DNA of 64,000 nucleotides from F1-120-MAGs238 sp964484185 (GTDB lineage Bacteria; Planctomycetota; Phycisphaerae; Phycisphaerales; UBA1924): positions 40,602 through 104,601 of the forward strand of contig CAZAEQ010000012.1 of NCBI GenBank assembly GCA_964484185.1. The letters are read 5' to 3'. Of this stretch, positions 42,672 through 52,128 are shown in pieces. The notes beneath the pieces are model-generated. The model did not search any database and was not told the origin of the DNA. It was given only the letters and a program-made list of their open reading frames with translations. The translations under genes were made by a program, and so were the position numbers. The stretch's first letter is position 1. Each line of letters starts with the position of its first letter.

Positions 42672-44105
42672 TCAATCTTCTCCAAGCGTCTTCTTCCGCC
42701 GCAAGACATGGTGGTAGTGCTGCGCAAATCGGTGCGCTTCATCGCGAATCGCCTGGCACAACCGCAGCCCCAGATTATCCCGGCCCAGTTTCACTGGTTC
42801 TGACTTCTGCTGCACATAAATCAACTCTTCCTTCTTCGCCAGACTGATCACCATCGGCGGCTTGATATCCAATTGCGCAAACGCTTCTAACGCGGCATGT
42901 AACTGCCCCAGTCCACCGTCAATTAGAATCACATCCGGATACAACTCGTGTCCTTCGCCCGCCTCCCGATACCGCCGACTCACAACTTCTCGTATCGCAA
43001 AATAATCGTTATTCTCCACCGTCTTGATGCGATACCTGCGATATTCGCTCTTGAGCGGCCGCCCATCCACAAAACACACTTTGCTCCCGACCGTCTCGCC
43101 ACCCTGCAGGTGTGCAATATCAATCGCCTCAACACATCGAATCGGCCCATCAATGCCAAGAGTCTTCTGTAGCGATGCCAGCCCGCCCTCTGGATCAATA
43201 ATCGAAATCTCAGTCTCCGGCTGCCATCCTTCAGATCGCTCACCGCGCTCATCAAGCTTCTCAATCGCTGCGATCTGATCTCGCATGACAGCCGCCCGCT
43301 CAAAGTTCAACTCCTTCGCCGCGGCCTCCATCTCCTGGCGCATTTCCCGCAGCATCACGCTCCGCTTGCTTTCCAGGAATCGCACAAATCTCCCAATGTC
43401 CTCGCCATACACCGTCAGCGACACCTTGTCCGCGCACGGCGCAGTACATTGATTAATCGCATGCAGCAGACACGGCCTGAAAAACTTGTTCTTGGGATCC
43501 TGATCAACGATATCAATTGAACACGTCCGGAACTTAAATACACGCTGCAGCACCTGTACCGCCTCACGCAGCGCGCCTGTCTGCGTAAAAGGTCCAAATA
43601 TCTTCGCGCCCTTCAGCAGTCGCGCCTCATTCTCATCGCCTGCCCCGGTCGGATTGCGCGTTACAAATACTCGCGGATAATCCTCCCGCATCGTCACCGC
43701 CAGATATGGAAACGTCTTGTCATCCGTCAATCGCACATTAAATCGCGGGTGAATGTCCTTGATCAGCCGATTTTCAGCCAGCAGTGCTTCCCACTCGCCT
43801 TCGCACTCCAGCACATCAAAATCATGCACCACATCCAGCATGGGCTGCTTCTTGTACCCAAGCTCCGCTGATGGAACGAAATAGCTCGACACTCTGTCCG
43901 GCAACCGCAGCGCCTTGCCCACGTAAATCACGGTGCCGCCGGAATCCTTCATCAGATACACGCCCGGCACATCCGCCAGGTCCCGCGCCTTCTTCGAAAG
44001 CCGCACCATTCGCTGATCAAACGTCTCCGTACCCCACCCCGGCGGCGTGTCTTTGGGCATCATGCCGTGTGCATCAATCGGTCGATTATCAGGATCATCT
44101 GCCAC
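42672..44105 (-). CDS. uvrC: UvrC-type excinuclease, lacking C-terminal HhH
   Basis: The nicking subunit of nucleotide excision repair. The 477-residue protein has the GIY-YIG nuclease (PGVYLMKDSGG, IYVGKA at 60-65), the Cys-rich CxxC segment (RPCLLHAINQCTAPC), a UVR helix (EAAAKELNFERAAVMRDQIAAIEKL) and the RNase H-like second nuclease (AIDIAHLQGG, ILIDGGLGQL, IRDEAHRFA). It stops at RRKKTLGED. Typical UvrC (about 600 residues) continues with a helix-hairpin-helix DNA-binding pair that is missing here. No frameshift or remnant can follow, because a convergent gene begins 20 bp away. Confidence 0.92.
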   Translation of the reverse strand: MADDPDNRPIDAHGMMPKDTPPGWGTETFDQRMVRLSKKARDLADVPGVYLMKDSGGTVIYVGKALRLPDRVSSYFVPSAELGYKKQPMLDVVHDFDVLECEGEWEALLAENRLIKDIHPRFNVRLTDDKTFPYLAVTMREDYPRVFVTRNPTGAGDENEARLLKGAKIFGPFTQTGALREAVQVLQRVFKFRTCSIDIVDQDPKNKFFRPCLLHAINQCTAPCADKVSLTVYGEDIGRFVRFLESKRSVMLREMRQEMEAAAKELNFERAAVMRDQIAAIEKLDERGERSEGWQPETEISIIDPEGGLASLQKTLGIDGPIRCVEAIDIAHLQGGETVGSKVCFVDGRPLKSEYRRYRIKTVENNDYFAIREVVSRRYREAGEGHELYPDVILIDGGLGQLHAALEAFAQLDIKPPMVISLAKKEELIYVQQKSEPVKLGRDNLGLRLCQAIRDEAHRFAQHYHHVLRRKKTLGED

Positions 44106-44120
44106 GTGATTGCTTCAGTC

Positions 44121-45395
44121 TCACCCACGAAGTGCAAGGTTCACGAACATCTCAATTCCGGTCGCAAGCGCATCATCATTAAAATCAAAATCTGGCTGAT
44201 GGAGCGATGGCATCTGGGTCACCCCAGCCGGCTTCAGACCCAGCATGAAGAAACACGCGGGAACATGCTGCCCATAAAAGCTGAAATCCTCGCCGCCCAT
44301 CGTGGGCTCTGCGAGTTCCTGCACGCGAGCAGTTCCCAGCGTCGACCGCGCGATATCAAAGAACGTGTCCGTCAGCCCAAAATCATTGAACGTCACGGGA
44401 TAACCATCCTGCCAGTCAATTTCAGCCTTGCATCCAAACGCCGCCGCGGTCCCTTCAACAATCTCAAAGAACCGCTGCTTCACAATCGCCTTGGTCTCCA
44501 TGCTCAATGTCCGCACGGTTCCCACAAGCTGCGCTGTCTCCGGAATAATGTTCGTCGCCGTTCCCGCGTGAAACTGTCCAACAGTGCAAACCACGCTATC
44601 CAGCGGCCCGACACTCCGCGAAGCAATTGACTGAAGTGCTGTCACAATCTGGGCTCCCGCCAGAATCGGATCGCGACCCTGATGCGGATATGCACCGTGT
44701 GCTTGCACGCCCCGCACCGTCACATAAAAATCATCCGTGTTCGCAAGCATCGGTCCCTTGCGGCTCGCGACGGTGTGCAAGGGCACACTCGGCCATCCGT
44801 GCTGCCCATAAATCCGCCCGATCGCCGGACCCATGCCGCCGCCGGCAGAGCCCTTCATGATGCCTTCCTGGCACAAGACCTGTCCGCCGCCGCCATGCTC
44901 TTCTGCGGGCTGGAAAACAAAAGTGACTGGCTGCGGCCGATGCGAAAGTTGAGAAAGCACTCGAGCTGCCCCCAGCAACATCGCGGTGTGACCATCGTGG
45001 CCGCACGCGTGCATGATTCCTGCTGTGCAACTGGCATAAGGCTTTTTGGTCTGCTCCTGAATCGGAAGTGCATCGATATCAGCGCGGAGCGCAACCGCTG
45101 GTAAATCTTTCGCTGCGTCAGCAGTGGGGGCCAGATGCGCCACGATGCCCGTTCCGCGCGCCAGACCTGCCTTGAACGGAATATTCAATTTGGTCAGTTC
45201 GGCCTGAATAACGTTGCTGGTCCGATGTTCTTCAAACGCGAGCTCCGGATGCGCATGCAGGTCGCGCCGCAAAATTGTCACATCCTTGAGCACACCCTGG
45301 ATCTGGGCGCGAATCTGATCCGTAGAAGTTGTGGGCTTTGGTTCAATCTGCACAGCGGTACCGGTAGAAAGCGTGGACGTGGTGGACATGCCCAA
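44121..45395 (-). CDS. M20-family amidohydrolase (hippurase-like)
   Basis: A 424-residue cytosolic metal-dependent amidohydrolase of the M20D/hippurate hydrolase type. Motifs are RRDLHAHPELAFEE, ALRADIDALPI, HACGHDGHTAMLLGAA (metal ligands), FVFQPAEEHGGGG (catalytic Glu pair) and GGEDFSFY near the C-terminus. Substrates of the family are N-acylated or indole-conjugated amino acids. It reads in the same direction as the binding-protein gene upstream (about 15 bp gap), and the uvrC stop lies 15 bp after its own. Confidence 0.9.
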   Translation of the reverse strand: MGMSTTSTLSTGTAVQIEPKPTTSTDQIRAQIQGVLKDVTILRRDLHAHPELAFEEHRTSNVIQAELTKLNIPFKAGLARGTGIVAHLAPTADAAKDLPAVALRADIDALPIQEQTKKPYASCTAGIMHACGHDGHTAMLLGAARVLSQLSHRPQPVTFVFQPAEEHGGGGQVLCQEGIMKGSAGGGMGPAIGRIYGQHGWPSVPLHTVASRKGPMLANTDDFYVTVRGVQAHGAYPHQGRDPILAGAQIVTALQSIASRSVGPLDSVVCTVGQFHAGTATNIIPETAQLVGTVRTLSMETKAIVKQRFFEIVEGTAAAFGCKAEIDWQDGYPVTFNDFGLTDTFFDIARSTLGTARVQELAEPTMGGEDFSFYGQHVPACFFMLGLKPAGVTQMPSLHQPDFDFNDDALATGIEMFVNLALRG

Positions 45396-45410
45396 CTGTA
45401 TGGTGCTCCG

Positions 45411-46616
45411 CTACTCGCCGAAAACCTCTTTTATGAGCGAAAGCGCTGCCTGTTCCGCCGCGGCAACCTTCGCAGGCTCTGGCTGAAACGGCGCGGGAAT
45501 CTCAATTCGCGCGAACTGTGGCTGCGTCTCAACCAGTTTTGCAAACTCTTCCCGCAATTTTTCTCGGACTGGGACATTCTTTGATTCTGAGAACGCAAGG
45601 ATTCGTTCTGCATCTGCCGAAAGCAGAAAATCAAGCAGCTTGATTGCTTCTTGCGTGTGCGGTCCGCCACGAATCTTGGCGACTGTGTTGGGAATCATGA
45701 TCGGGCCAAGGCTCTTTATGCCTGTGACTTCGTCTTTGGGATCATCCGGAATTTCATAACTGCAGCCAACGGGCCATTTCTCTCGAATCGCGGCCCACAC
45801 ATCATCAGTATCCGTCAGCCCGACATCGATTTCGCCCTGACTGATGCCGCGGACCACCGCAGAATTACTGTCATAAAAGCGCACCTGGTTGTTCTTCATC
45901 GCAACCAGAAAGTCCTTCACAACCTGCCGCGGATTCTCCGCGAGTAACACCGCAACATGTGTCCGCATCGTCCCGAATTGCGGGCGCGACATGCCGACTC
46001 TGCTTTTCCACACCGGGTCCGCAAGCTGACGCAGCGTGGTCGGCGCGTTCTCAGCATTCAAGCGGTTGGTGTTGTATGCCAGCACTCGCGCCCTCTGCGC
46101 AAACCCGTGCCATGCACGATCCGAGGCTCGCAGAATAGATGGCCAGCCGCCCGGAAAATCTCCCTCAGACCGCGGCGTACAGGGCTCAAGCACACCCTCT
46201 TTCGCCAGACGCATAGTGCCGACAAGTTCGCTCGACCACCAGATATCCGCCCGCGTCCCCGATTCATCCTGCTTCTCATCGATGATCCGTTGAACCAACC
46301 CGGCAGATTTCGTCGCCTCGGTATCGCCGGCAACTTTCACCTTGATGCCGGTGTTCTTTTCAAACTCACTGACAATCGCCCGCACAACCGCATCGTCGGC
46401 GCTTGTGTACAGAATCACTTCGCGCTGTCCGGGATCAAACTTGCTTGGTGAGGTATCGCGCCCCCCGACAAACGTAAGAATCATGACCAGAACAGCTGCG
46501 CCGATCACAATAGAAAGCCCGATCGTGCTCCATTTTGCGCGCGTCTTTTCATCCGCCCAGCGGTCTTTCAGTTTTGCTCTGAGATTCTCAAACGCAAAAG
46601 ATTCGGACTTGGGCAT
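45411..46616 (-). CDS. Fe3+-type ABC substrate-binding protein
   Basis: A 401-residue binding protein of the FbpA/iron(III) group (VILYTSADDAVVRAIVSEFEKNTGIKVKV, ADIWWSSELVG, AYNTNRL). Instead of a classical signal peptide it has a cytoplasmic basic N-terminus and one transmembrane helix (about 31-52), so it may stay anchored in the inner membrane. The family usually binds iron or other small ligands via Tyr residues. It lies about 15 bp upstream of the amidohydrolase gene. The matching ATPase may be the one at 24444-25595; no permease was found. Confidence 0.82.
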   Translation of the reverse strand: MPKSESFAFENLRAKLKDRWADEKTRAKWSTIGLSIVIGAAVLVMILTFVGGRDTSPSKFDPGQREVILYTSADDAVVRAIVSEFEKNTGIKVKVAGDTEATKSAGLVQRIIDEKQDESGTRADIWWSSELVGTMRLAKEGVLEPCTPRSEGDFPGGWPSILRASDRAWHGFAQRARVLAYNTNRLNAENAPTTLRQLADPVWKSRVGMSRPQFGTMRTHVAVLLAENPRQVVKDFLVAMKNNQVRFYDSNSAVVRGISQGEIDVGLTDTDDVWAAIREKWPVGCSYEIPDDPKDEVTGIKSLGPIMIPNTVAKIRGGPHTQEAIKLLDFLLSADAERILAFSESKNVPVREKLREEFAKLVETQPQFARIEIPAPFQPEPAKVAAAEQAALSLIKEVFGE

Positions 46617-46649
46617 TGACGCTTCCTGCGGGGAACCAATCCCGTGTTC

Positions 46650-48548
46650 TTACTTCTTGTCCGCAGGCTTGGCGTCCTGCGCGGGAACTGCATCTTTGGG
46701 TGCCTGCGCCGGCGCATTAGCTGGTGCCGCCGCTCCGCCTTTGGCCTTTTTCGCGGCTTCTTCAAGCCGTCCGAAGTAGTGCCTCACTGCGCCTTGATAC
46801 TCGCGATGTACACGCATCGTTTCAAACGCTTCGGCTGCCGCGTTCTGGCCGCGTTCCACCGCATCAGTAAACTCGGCAACGCTCTCACCCTTGACTTGTT
46901 CGCCATACACCAGGCGCTGCGAAATGATCGCGCCCTTCTGTGTCTTGATGTCGGCCTTTTCCTTCACAAGCTTGTAGTCCGCGGCCTCTTCTTCTGGTCC
47001 ACGGCCGCCGCCGGAGCGACCCGGCCCGCCAGAGCCGCCGCCTTGACTGAACTCGTCGCCTTCCATGAACTCGCCAACCATGTCGCTGTTCTCAAGCTTG
47101 CCGCTCATGCTGCCTTGCATGCTGCCGCCCATTTCCTGCATCTGCTGCTGGATATCTGAAAGGGCATCTGAAATGTTGTTGGCGTTCTGCTGTGCTTCCT
47201 GCATTTCAGAAAGTTGCTCGCCCATCTCGCCCATCGCCTCCTGGCCAGCCTGTGACATTCCATCCTTACCCATGCTCTTGGCCATCTCTCCCATCTTGTC
47301 GCCCATGTTGTCGCACTTCATGCCAGCTTCGCACATCGACTTGGCCTGCTCTTCCGCCTTCTTTTGTTCTGGGGTCTGCTGCTTGTCGCCAGATTGCTTC
47401 TTCTGTTCTTCGAGTTCCTTCTTCAGCTGCTCCTTGGCGGCCGCTGGATCAGTCTGCATCTTCTTCGCGATTTCCTGGGCTGTCTTTTCGTCAAGCCCAG
47501 CCTTCTTCATCGTCTCCGCCGCATTTTTCTGAGTCTGCGACAGATTCTGCAATTGCTTCGACAGATTCTGCATCTGTTTAGCCAGCTGCTCTTTTTCGCT
47601 GGGAGACATTGATCCAGCGCCAAGCTTGGCAGAAAGTTCTTGTAGCGCCTTCTCGGCCTTGCCAAATTCGCCGCGAGCCATCATGCGCGACATTTCTTCC
47701 ATCGGCCCTGGGCCCGGAGCCTTCAGCTGCTCCATCATTTCTTTCATCGCCGCGACTTCTTTGACTTGCTCGCTCTCTTTGGCGTCGTTCAGCTTGTCTG
47801 CGGCCTTGGTCAAGTTCTTCATCTGGCCGCGGAGAATTTCATCCGCTTTGGTGGGCTCGGGGCTGTTGTCAGAGAATGGCTCGTTCTTGTCGTCTTCCTT
47901 CATCGCGATGCCAGCCTTGTCCAGGGCCTTCTTAATCGCGTCTTCTGATTTCTTTACTTGTGACTTGGCAACCACGATGTCAGCCTGCTTCTTGGTAATT
48001 TCATCGCGCTTCTTGGTGATGTTCATCAGGTCGAAGTTCTTCACCGTCGTCCACACCAGCAAAAGTGCAACGCTGGCGGCGACCGGATACGCCCACGCCC
48101 GCGTCCATTCCATCGGAAGAATCTGTGCGACCTTCACCGTCCGCGCCCGCTCTTCAGCGGTATTGATCATCGAGTGAGCCCACGGATCGGTCTCGCGGCT
48201 CTTCTCCATGCACAATGCCGTCGACAGCGATTCCTTGAGCTCGGCACGCTCATCAACTTCGCGCGCAATCGCGAGTGCAGTTGGACGTTTCGCAATCATG
48301 TACACAAACGAGGAAACAAATGCAGCACTCAAAAGGCCCAGTACGATTTCGCGATAGCCCAGTACGAAACCAGTTTCAGCTGCTTTCGAACTGACGTTTG
48401 GAATCACAATGCCCAGGATCTGTTGAACCAGTCGCGTCACAAGCAAAATGGTGAGCGCGCCCGTCAACGTCCACGGCAATGAACGCAAAAACAGATTCAT
48501 CCACACGCGGCGGCGGGCTTGGTGAACAACACTGTGAATCTGCTGCAT
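46650..48548 (-). CDS. DUF4175-like membrane protein with Met/Gln-rich coiled coil
   Basis: A 632-residue protein. Three transmembrane helices lie in the first 170 residues (about 20-45, 65-85, 150-172). An exceptionally long Gln/Glu/Lys/Met-rich helical region follows (about 175-490, with MGEMAKSMGKDGMSQ and MQEMGGSMQGSM), then a Gly-rich linker, a small domain (YKLVKEKADIKTQKGAIISQRLVYG) and an Ala/Pro/Lys tail. The composition fits DUF4175/TIGR02302 proteins, which occur near MoxR-Bat aerotolerance genes; none of those genes is visible here. Confidence 0.65.
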   Translation of the reverse strand: MQQIHSVVHQARRRVWMNLFLRSLPWTLTGALTILLVTRLVQQILGIVIPNVSSKAAETGFVLGYREIVLGLLSAAFVSSFVYMIAKRPTALAIAREVDERAELKESLSTALCMEKSRETDPWAHSMINTAEERARTVKVAQILPMEWTRAWAYPVAASVALLLVWTTVKNFDLMNITKKRDEITKKQADIVVAKSQVKKSEDAIKKALDKAGIAMKEDDKNEPFSDNSPEPTKADEILRGQMKNLTKAADKLNDAKESEQVKEVAAMKEMMEQLKAPGPGPMEEMSRMMARGEFGKAEKALQELSAKLGAGSMSPSEKEQLAKQMQNLSKQLQNLSQTQKNAAETMKKAGLDEKTAQEIAKKMQTDPAAAKEQLKKELEEQKKQSGDKQQTPEQKKAEEQAKSMCEAGMKCDNMGDKMGEMAKSMGKDGMSQAGQEAMGEMGEQLSEMQEAQQNANNISDALSDIQQQMQEMGGSMQGSMSGKLENSDMVGEFMEGDEFSQGGGSGGPGRSGGGRGPEEEAADYKLVKEKADIKTQKGAIISQRLVYGEQVKGESVAEFTDAVERGQNAAAEAFETMRVHREYQGAVRHYFGRLEEAAKKAKGGAAAPANAPAQAPKDAVPAQDAKPADKK

Positions 48549-48734
48549 GATGAATCTCCCTTGGGACTCTACTTATATGTAGAATCGCGGGCTGCGTTGC
48601 AATGCCGGAATGATAAGACTACATCGGTCAGACGCTTAAGGGAAGGTTTGGGTTCGGTACATTTGAAGGTTCGTGACGGGTGGGTTACATTTTAGTCCGA
48701 TAACGAAAAATCGGCGACCACGATCATCCGGAAC

Positions 48735-50045
48735 TCAGGCAACTGCCAATCTTTGAAGCCGACGAGCCTGAATAAGTACCACAAGAGCGTTGGCGAGAGC
48801 GATCGACGCAAAGACTGCCCCAACGAAAAACGCGATGCCCGGAATCTGAACCGGTGCCTGATCGCTGATGAAATAGCCAAACAGGTTGGTTCCCATCAGC
48901 GGACCAAAGATCCCTGCAAGAGATTGCAAACTGGTGATGGCGCCCTGAATCGTGCCCTGTTCGTTATCGCCGACCGATCGCGAAATGAGGCCTTGAACTG
49001 CAGGCCCGCCAATACCGCCGAGCGATGCAAATGCGATGATCACGTAAATCAGCCAACCCTGATCGTCTGGAACAAGCCCATAGCAGACATAGCCGACGAT
49101 AACGAGCGCAAAACCAAAGAGCATTGACTTTCGTTCGCCCAGTTTGGGGATGATCTTGCGTGCAAGTAAACCCTGCACAACTGCGGCGGAGATACCAACC
49201 ACAAACAGCGAGAACCCTACATCAATGGGTGTCCATTTGTAGCGATGGCCCGTGTAAAGCACCCAGGTGTTGCGCAGCGAATACTCAGCAGTAAACAGCA
49301 GAAAAAGACTGATCGTCAGGCCCAGCACAACCTTGTGCTTCGCGAGTAATGCAAACGCCGAAAGCGGATTGGTGCTCCGCCACGTAAATGGTCTCCGATT
49401 CGCGGGCTTGAGCGACTCAGGAAGAACAAAGTACCCATACATCGCATTGAGCAGACAAAGTCCTGCCGCAACATAAAATGGAAGACGAAGGTTCGAATCC
49501 ATTTCGCCGAGCCAGCCGCCAAGAAGCGGCCCAAACGTGAACCCCAGACCAAACGCAGCGCCAATGACTCCAAAGTTTCCTGCCCGCTTCTCCGGCGGCG
49601 AAATATCCGCGATATACGCCGTGGCTGCCGTAACACTCGCGCCTGTAATTCCGTTAATCACGCGGGTGACATACAAAAACCCAAGTGAGGGCGCAAGCGC
49701 CATCGCAATGTAATCAATGCCCGATCCCAGAAGCGAAAATAGAATCACCGGGCGGCGACCGAAATTGTCAGAAAGACTCCCCAGAATCGGCGCGAAGAAG
49801 AACTGCATCAACGCGTAGATTGCTGCTAGAAACCCCACATGCGTCGCCGCCAACGCCTCGTTCCCGCCGTCAAACTGCATCACCAGCTTCGGCGCAATCG
49901 GAATAATGATCCCCAGCCCCAGCACATCCAGGAAGATAGTGAAAAAGATGCACGCAAGCGGCGAGCGAAGTCTACTTGGACGCGGCACCGGCGCGTTCAT
50001 CGAGGCAAGGTTTTGATCGGGCTGAGGTTGGGAAGTTGCAGTCAC
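48735..50045 (-). CDS. MFS drug exporter, TetA-like
   Basis: A 436-residue twelve-helix major facilitator of the DHA1 group. Motifs are FLDVLGLGIIIPIAPKL in the first helix and the loop motif GSLSDNFGRRPV; the motif C-type GAAFGLGFTFGPLLGGWLG is characteristic of antiporters that expel drugs. Of known families TetA is closest in pattern, but the substrate cannot be assigned. A 20-residue polar N-terminus precedes the first helix. It is a single gene with no adjacent TetR-type regulator in the window. Confidence 0.85.
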   Translation of the reverse strand: MTATSQPQPDQNLASMNAPVPRPSRLRSPLACIFFTIFLDVLGLGIIIPIAPKLVMQFDGGNEALAATHVGFLAAIYALMQFFFAPILGSLSDNFGRRPVILFSLLGSGIDYIAMALAPSLGFLYVTRVINGITGASVTAATAYIADISPPEKRAGNFGVIGAAFGLGFTFGPLLGGWLGEMDSNLRLPFYVAAGLCLLNAMYGYFVLPESLKPANRRPFTWRSTNPLSAFALLAKHKVVLGLTISLFLLFTAEYSLRNTWVLYTGHRYKWTPIDVGFSLFVVGISAAVVQGLLARKIIPKLGERKSMLFGFALVIVGYVCYGLVPDDQGWLIYVIIAFASLGGIGGPAVQGLISRSVGDNEQGTIQGAITSLQSLAGIFGPLMGTNLFGYFISDQAPVQIPGIAFFVGAVFASIALANALVVLIQARRLQRLAVA

Positions 50046-50194
50046 GAGTGCCTTTAGGAGGTTGGGACTTCATGGTAGATGCGCTAAACCTGAAAAACCG
50101 GCTTTTGTTTTTGGCCTCGCTCTGGTAGGCTTTCGCGACAGCGGTTCGCCGATTCATAGGCCCGCACATTTGGCCCGCATTTCGGAGACGAGCG

Positions 50195-51859
50195 ATGACC
50201 ACGCACGCAACACATAACTGGCCTCTGGCAATCAGCGCTGCAATGAGTCTCTATCTGGCGGCTGCCGCAACAGGGCAGACGTTCACATTGGTCGACTGCA
50301 GCGGCGTGAGCATTGGCTCGCTTTCCACCAATCCGCCCGATGTTGTTCGTACGGGCACGGCAACCACCAGCATTGCCGAAGGCTACCGATTCAGCTTTAA
50401 CCCTGTCGTAAGCGGCACCGGAATCCTGGGTTCAGTTGTAGGAAGTAATCGACTGCTGGGCGATGTGCTCAACGGGTTCGTCTATGGTCAACATCGCATC
50501 CTCTACGGCGCAGTCAGAAACCCCGGCGGCGGACTACCGGTCACACTCGACAGAGAAGAAGTCGGCGGAACCTTCAGCGGCATCACTGTAAGTCTTACAT
50601 TGGATTATATTGTAAGAGCAGATCGAACCGGCCAGGTCGCAATTCGCAATATCCAGAAGCCCTTCGGTCTGGGACTGACAGTCAACTCCGGCGGCCTCAA
50701 ATGCGATGCCTGGACCCCGCCCCCCGCGGTGAAAAGTGAGTGGCACTTCGATGGCGACCTGCTCAGCGTGAAAGAATCCGGCCTCGCCACCAGTTCCGGC
50801 CCCGCCTTGATTCGCTACCTCGATGACAGTCGCTTCGGCACCATCCTGGGCGGCGTAGGAAACGAAAACAATCCCGACTCAGCAACCCCCTTCAATATCA
50901 CTGATGCACAGTCCAGCTTCGGAACAACAAGCAGCTTCGGAATCCCCGCCATCGGTGGTGAAGACGATGTCGTCTACCGCACCAGTCCGCCGCGTAACGC
51001 CGCCGAACCAACAGTCTCAGCTCGCAGCAGAGGCCTGGGTCTCGCGCTCTGGCCCAACACAAGAGACTTCTGGCCAGATGACAAAAACGGCCAGTGGACA
51101 ATGGTCTGGGATATCTTGATTCCAACTGCCGCCTGGAACAGCGAATACGTCGCCCCCTTGATTCAAGACAATCACAACAACGATGGCACCGCCGACGGCT
51201 TCTTAAGAAAGAATGGTGCATCGCTCACTTTTGGATATACGCAGGCCGTGGCCTCCTACCCAGTGCTCTCTGGCGTCACCGCCAATCAATGGTTCCGCCT
51301 CGCAATTTCCAGCGATGGCTATCGCGGCAAGATCGGCCGCGTTTTCCTCAACGGCGTGTTCGTTGGCACAACTGGCGGCGACTGGGTCTACAACTCCTGC
51401 AAGAGCACCGCCCCCTGCTACGGCGATGTCTCTGAAGCAAACCCGACCGGCACACCTGTAAATCCCACTGTCTGGTCTGGTTGGGGCAGCTTCCCCAGTC
51501 CCTGGGCAAAAAGCCCAAACACCGCCGCCGCCCCAATGGCCGCAACCATCCCCCTCTTCGCCGACCTGCTCGGTCAGGGTGAAGCAATCTACGTTGCTAA
51601 CTTTATGTATAGTGATGAGGCAATGACCGACGTCCAGATCGCCGCATTCGGTGGCCCCAACGGCCGCGGCATCGCATACCTCAGGCCCATCCCCTGCCCC
51701 CCTGACTTCAACGGCGATCAGGTTGTCGACTTCTTTGATTACCTCGATTTCGTTGACGCGTTCAGCGCGAATAACCCCAATGCCGATTTCAATAACGACT
51801 CCGTAATTGACTTCTTTGACTACCTCGATTTCGTGGACGCCTTCAGTGTTGGATGCTGA
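50195..51859 (+). CDS. Secreted LamG-like protein with GC-type dockerin tag
   Basis: A 554-residue secreted protein whose ATG follows GGAGACGAGCG. The N-terminal signal MTTHATHNWPLAISAAMSLYLAAAATGQ is followed by two beta-rich domains. The second (GLALWPNTRDFWPDDKNGQWTMVWDILIPTAAWNSEYVAPL ... FRLAISSDGYRGKIGRVFLNG) looks like a concanavalin/LamG lectin fold. The C-terminus is the paired EF-hand tag ending in VGC. It is the first of four dockerin genes in tandem, 269 bp before the next. Sugar binding is plausible; no catalytic residues seen. Confidence 0.82.
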   Translation: MTTHATHNWPLAISAAMSLYLAAAATGQTFTLVDCSGVSIGSLSTNPPDVVRTGTATTSIAEGYRFSFNPVVSGTGILGSVVGSNRLLGDVLNGFVYGQHRILYGAVRNPGGGLPVTLDREEVGGTFSGITVSLTLDYIVRADRTGQVAIRNIQKPFGLGLTVNSGGLKCDAWTPPPAVKSEWHFDGDLLSVKESGLATSSGPALIRYLDDSRFGTILGGVGNENNPDSATPFNITDAQSSFGTTSSFGIPAIGGEDDVVYRTSPPRNAAEPTVSARSRGLGLALWPNTRDFWPDDKNGQWTMVWDILIPTAAWNSEYVAPLIQDNHNNDGTADGFLRKNGASLTFGYTQAVASYPVLSGVTANQWFRLAISSDGYRGKIGRVFLNGVFVGTTGGDWVYNSCKSTAPCYGDVSEANPTGTPVNPTVWSGWGSFPSPWAKSPNTAAAPMAATIPLFADLLGQGEAIYVANFMYSDEAMTDVQIAAFGGPNGRGIAYLRPIPCPPDFNGDQVVDFFDYLDFVDAFSANNPNADFNNDSVIDFFDYLDFVDAFSVGC

Positions 51860-52128
51860 TCCAGACACGTGGGCGGTGGCCGTTGGGGTGTCCGAATATT
51901 GAACTTGGCTGTATTTTGTGCAAATTGCACCGAAATGCCGAAAAATCGGTTGATGTTGGTCCCGCGATTCATTAGTTTCGCGAATCGTTATGACGATATC
52001 AATACGGATTATTGGACTCTTTTCGCCAGAACCGCCAGGTTCCGGCACGTGCCAATGACCAGATGAAACAGGTCGGAATTGGAACTTTGGTAGCCTCGAT
52101 ACGGATGTAGGGTGAAAGGGCGAATTTC

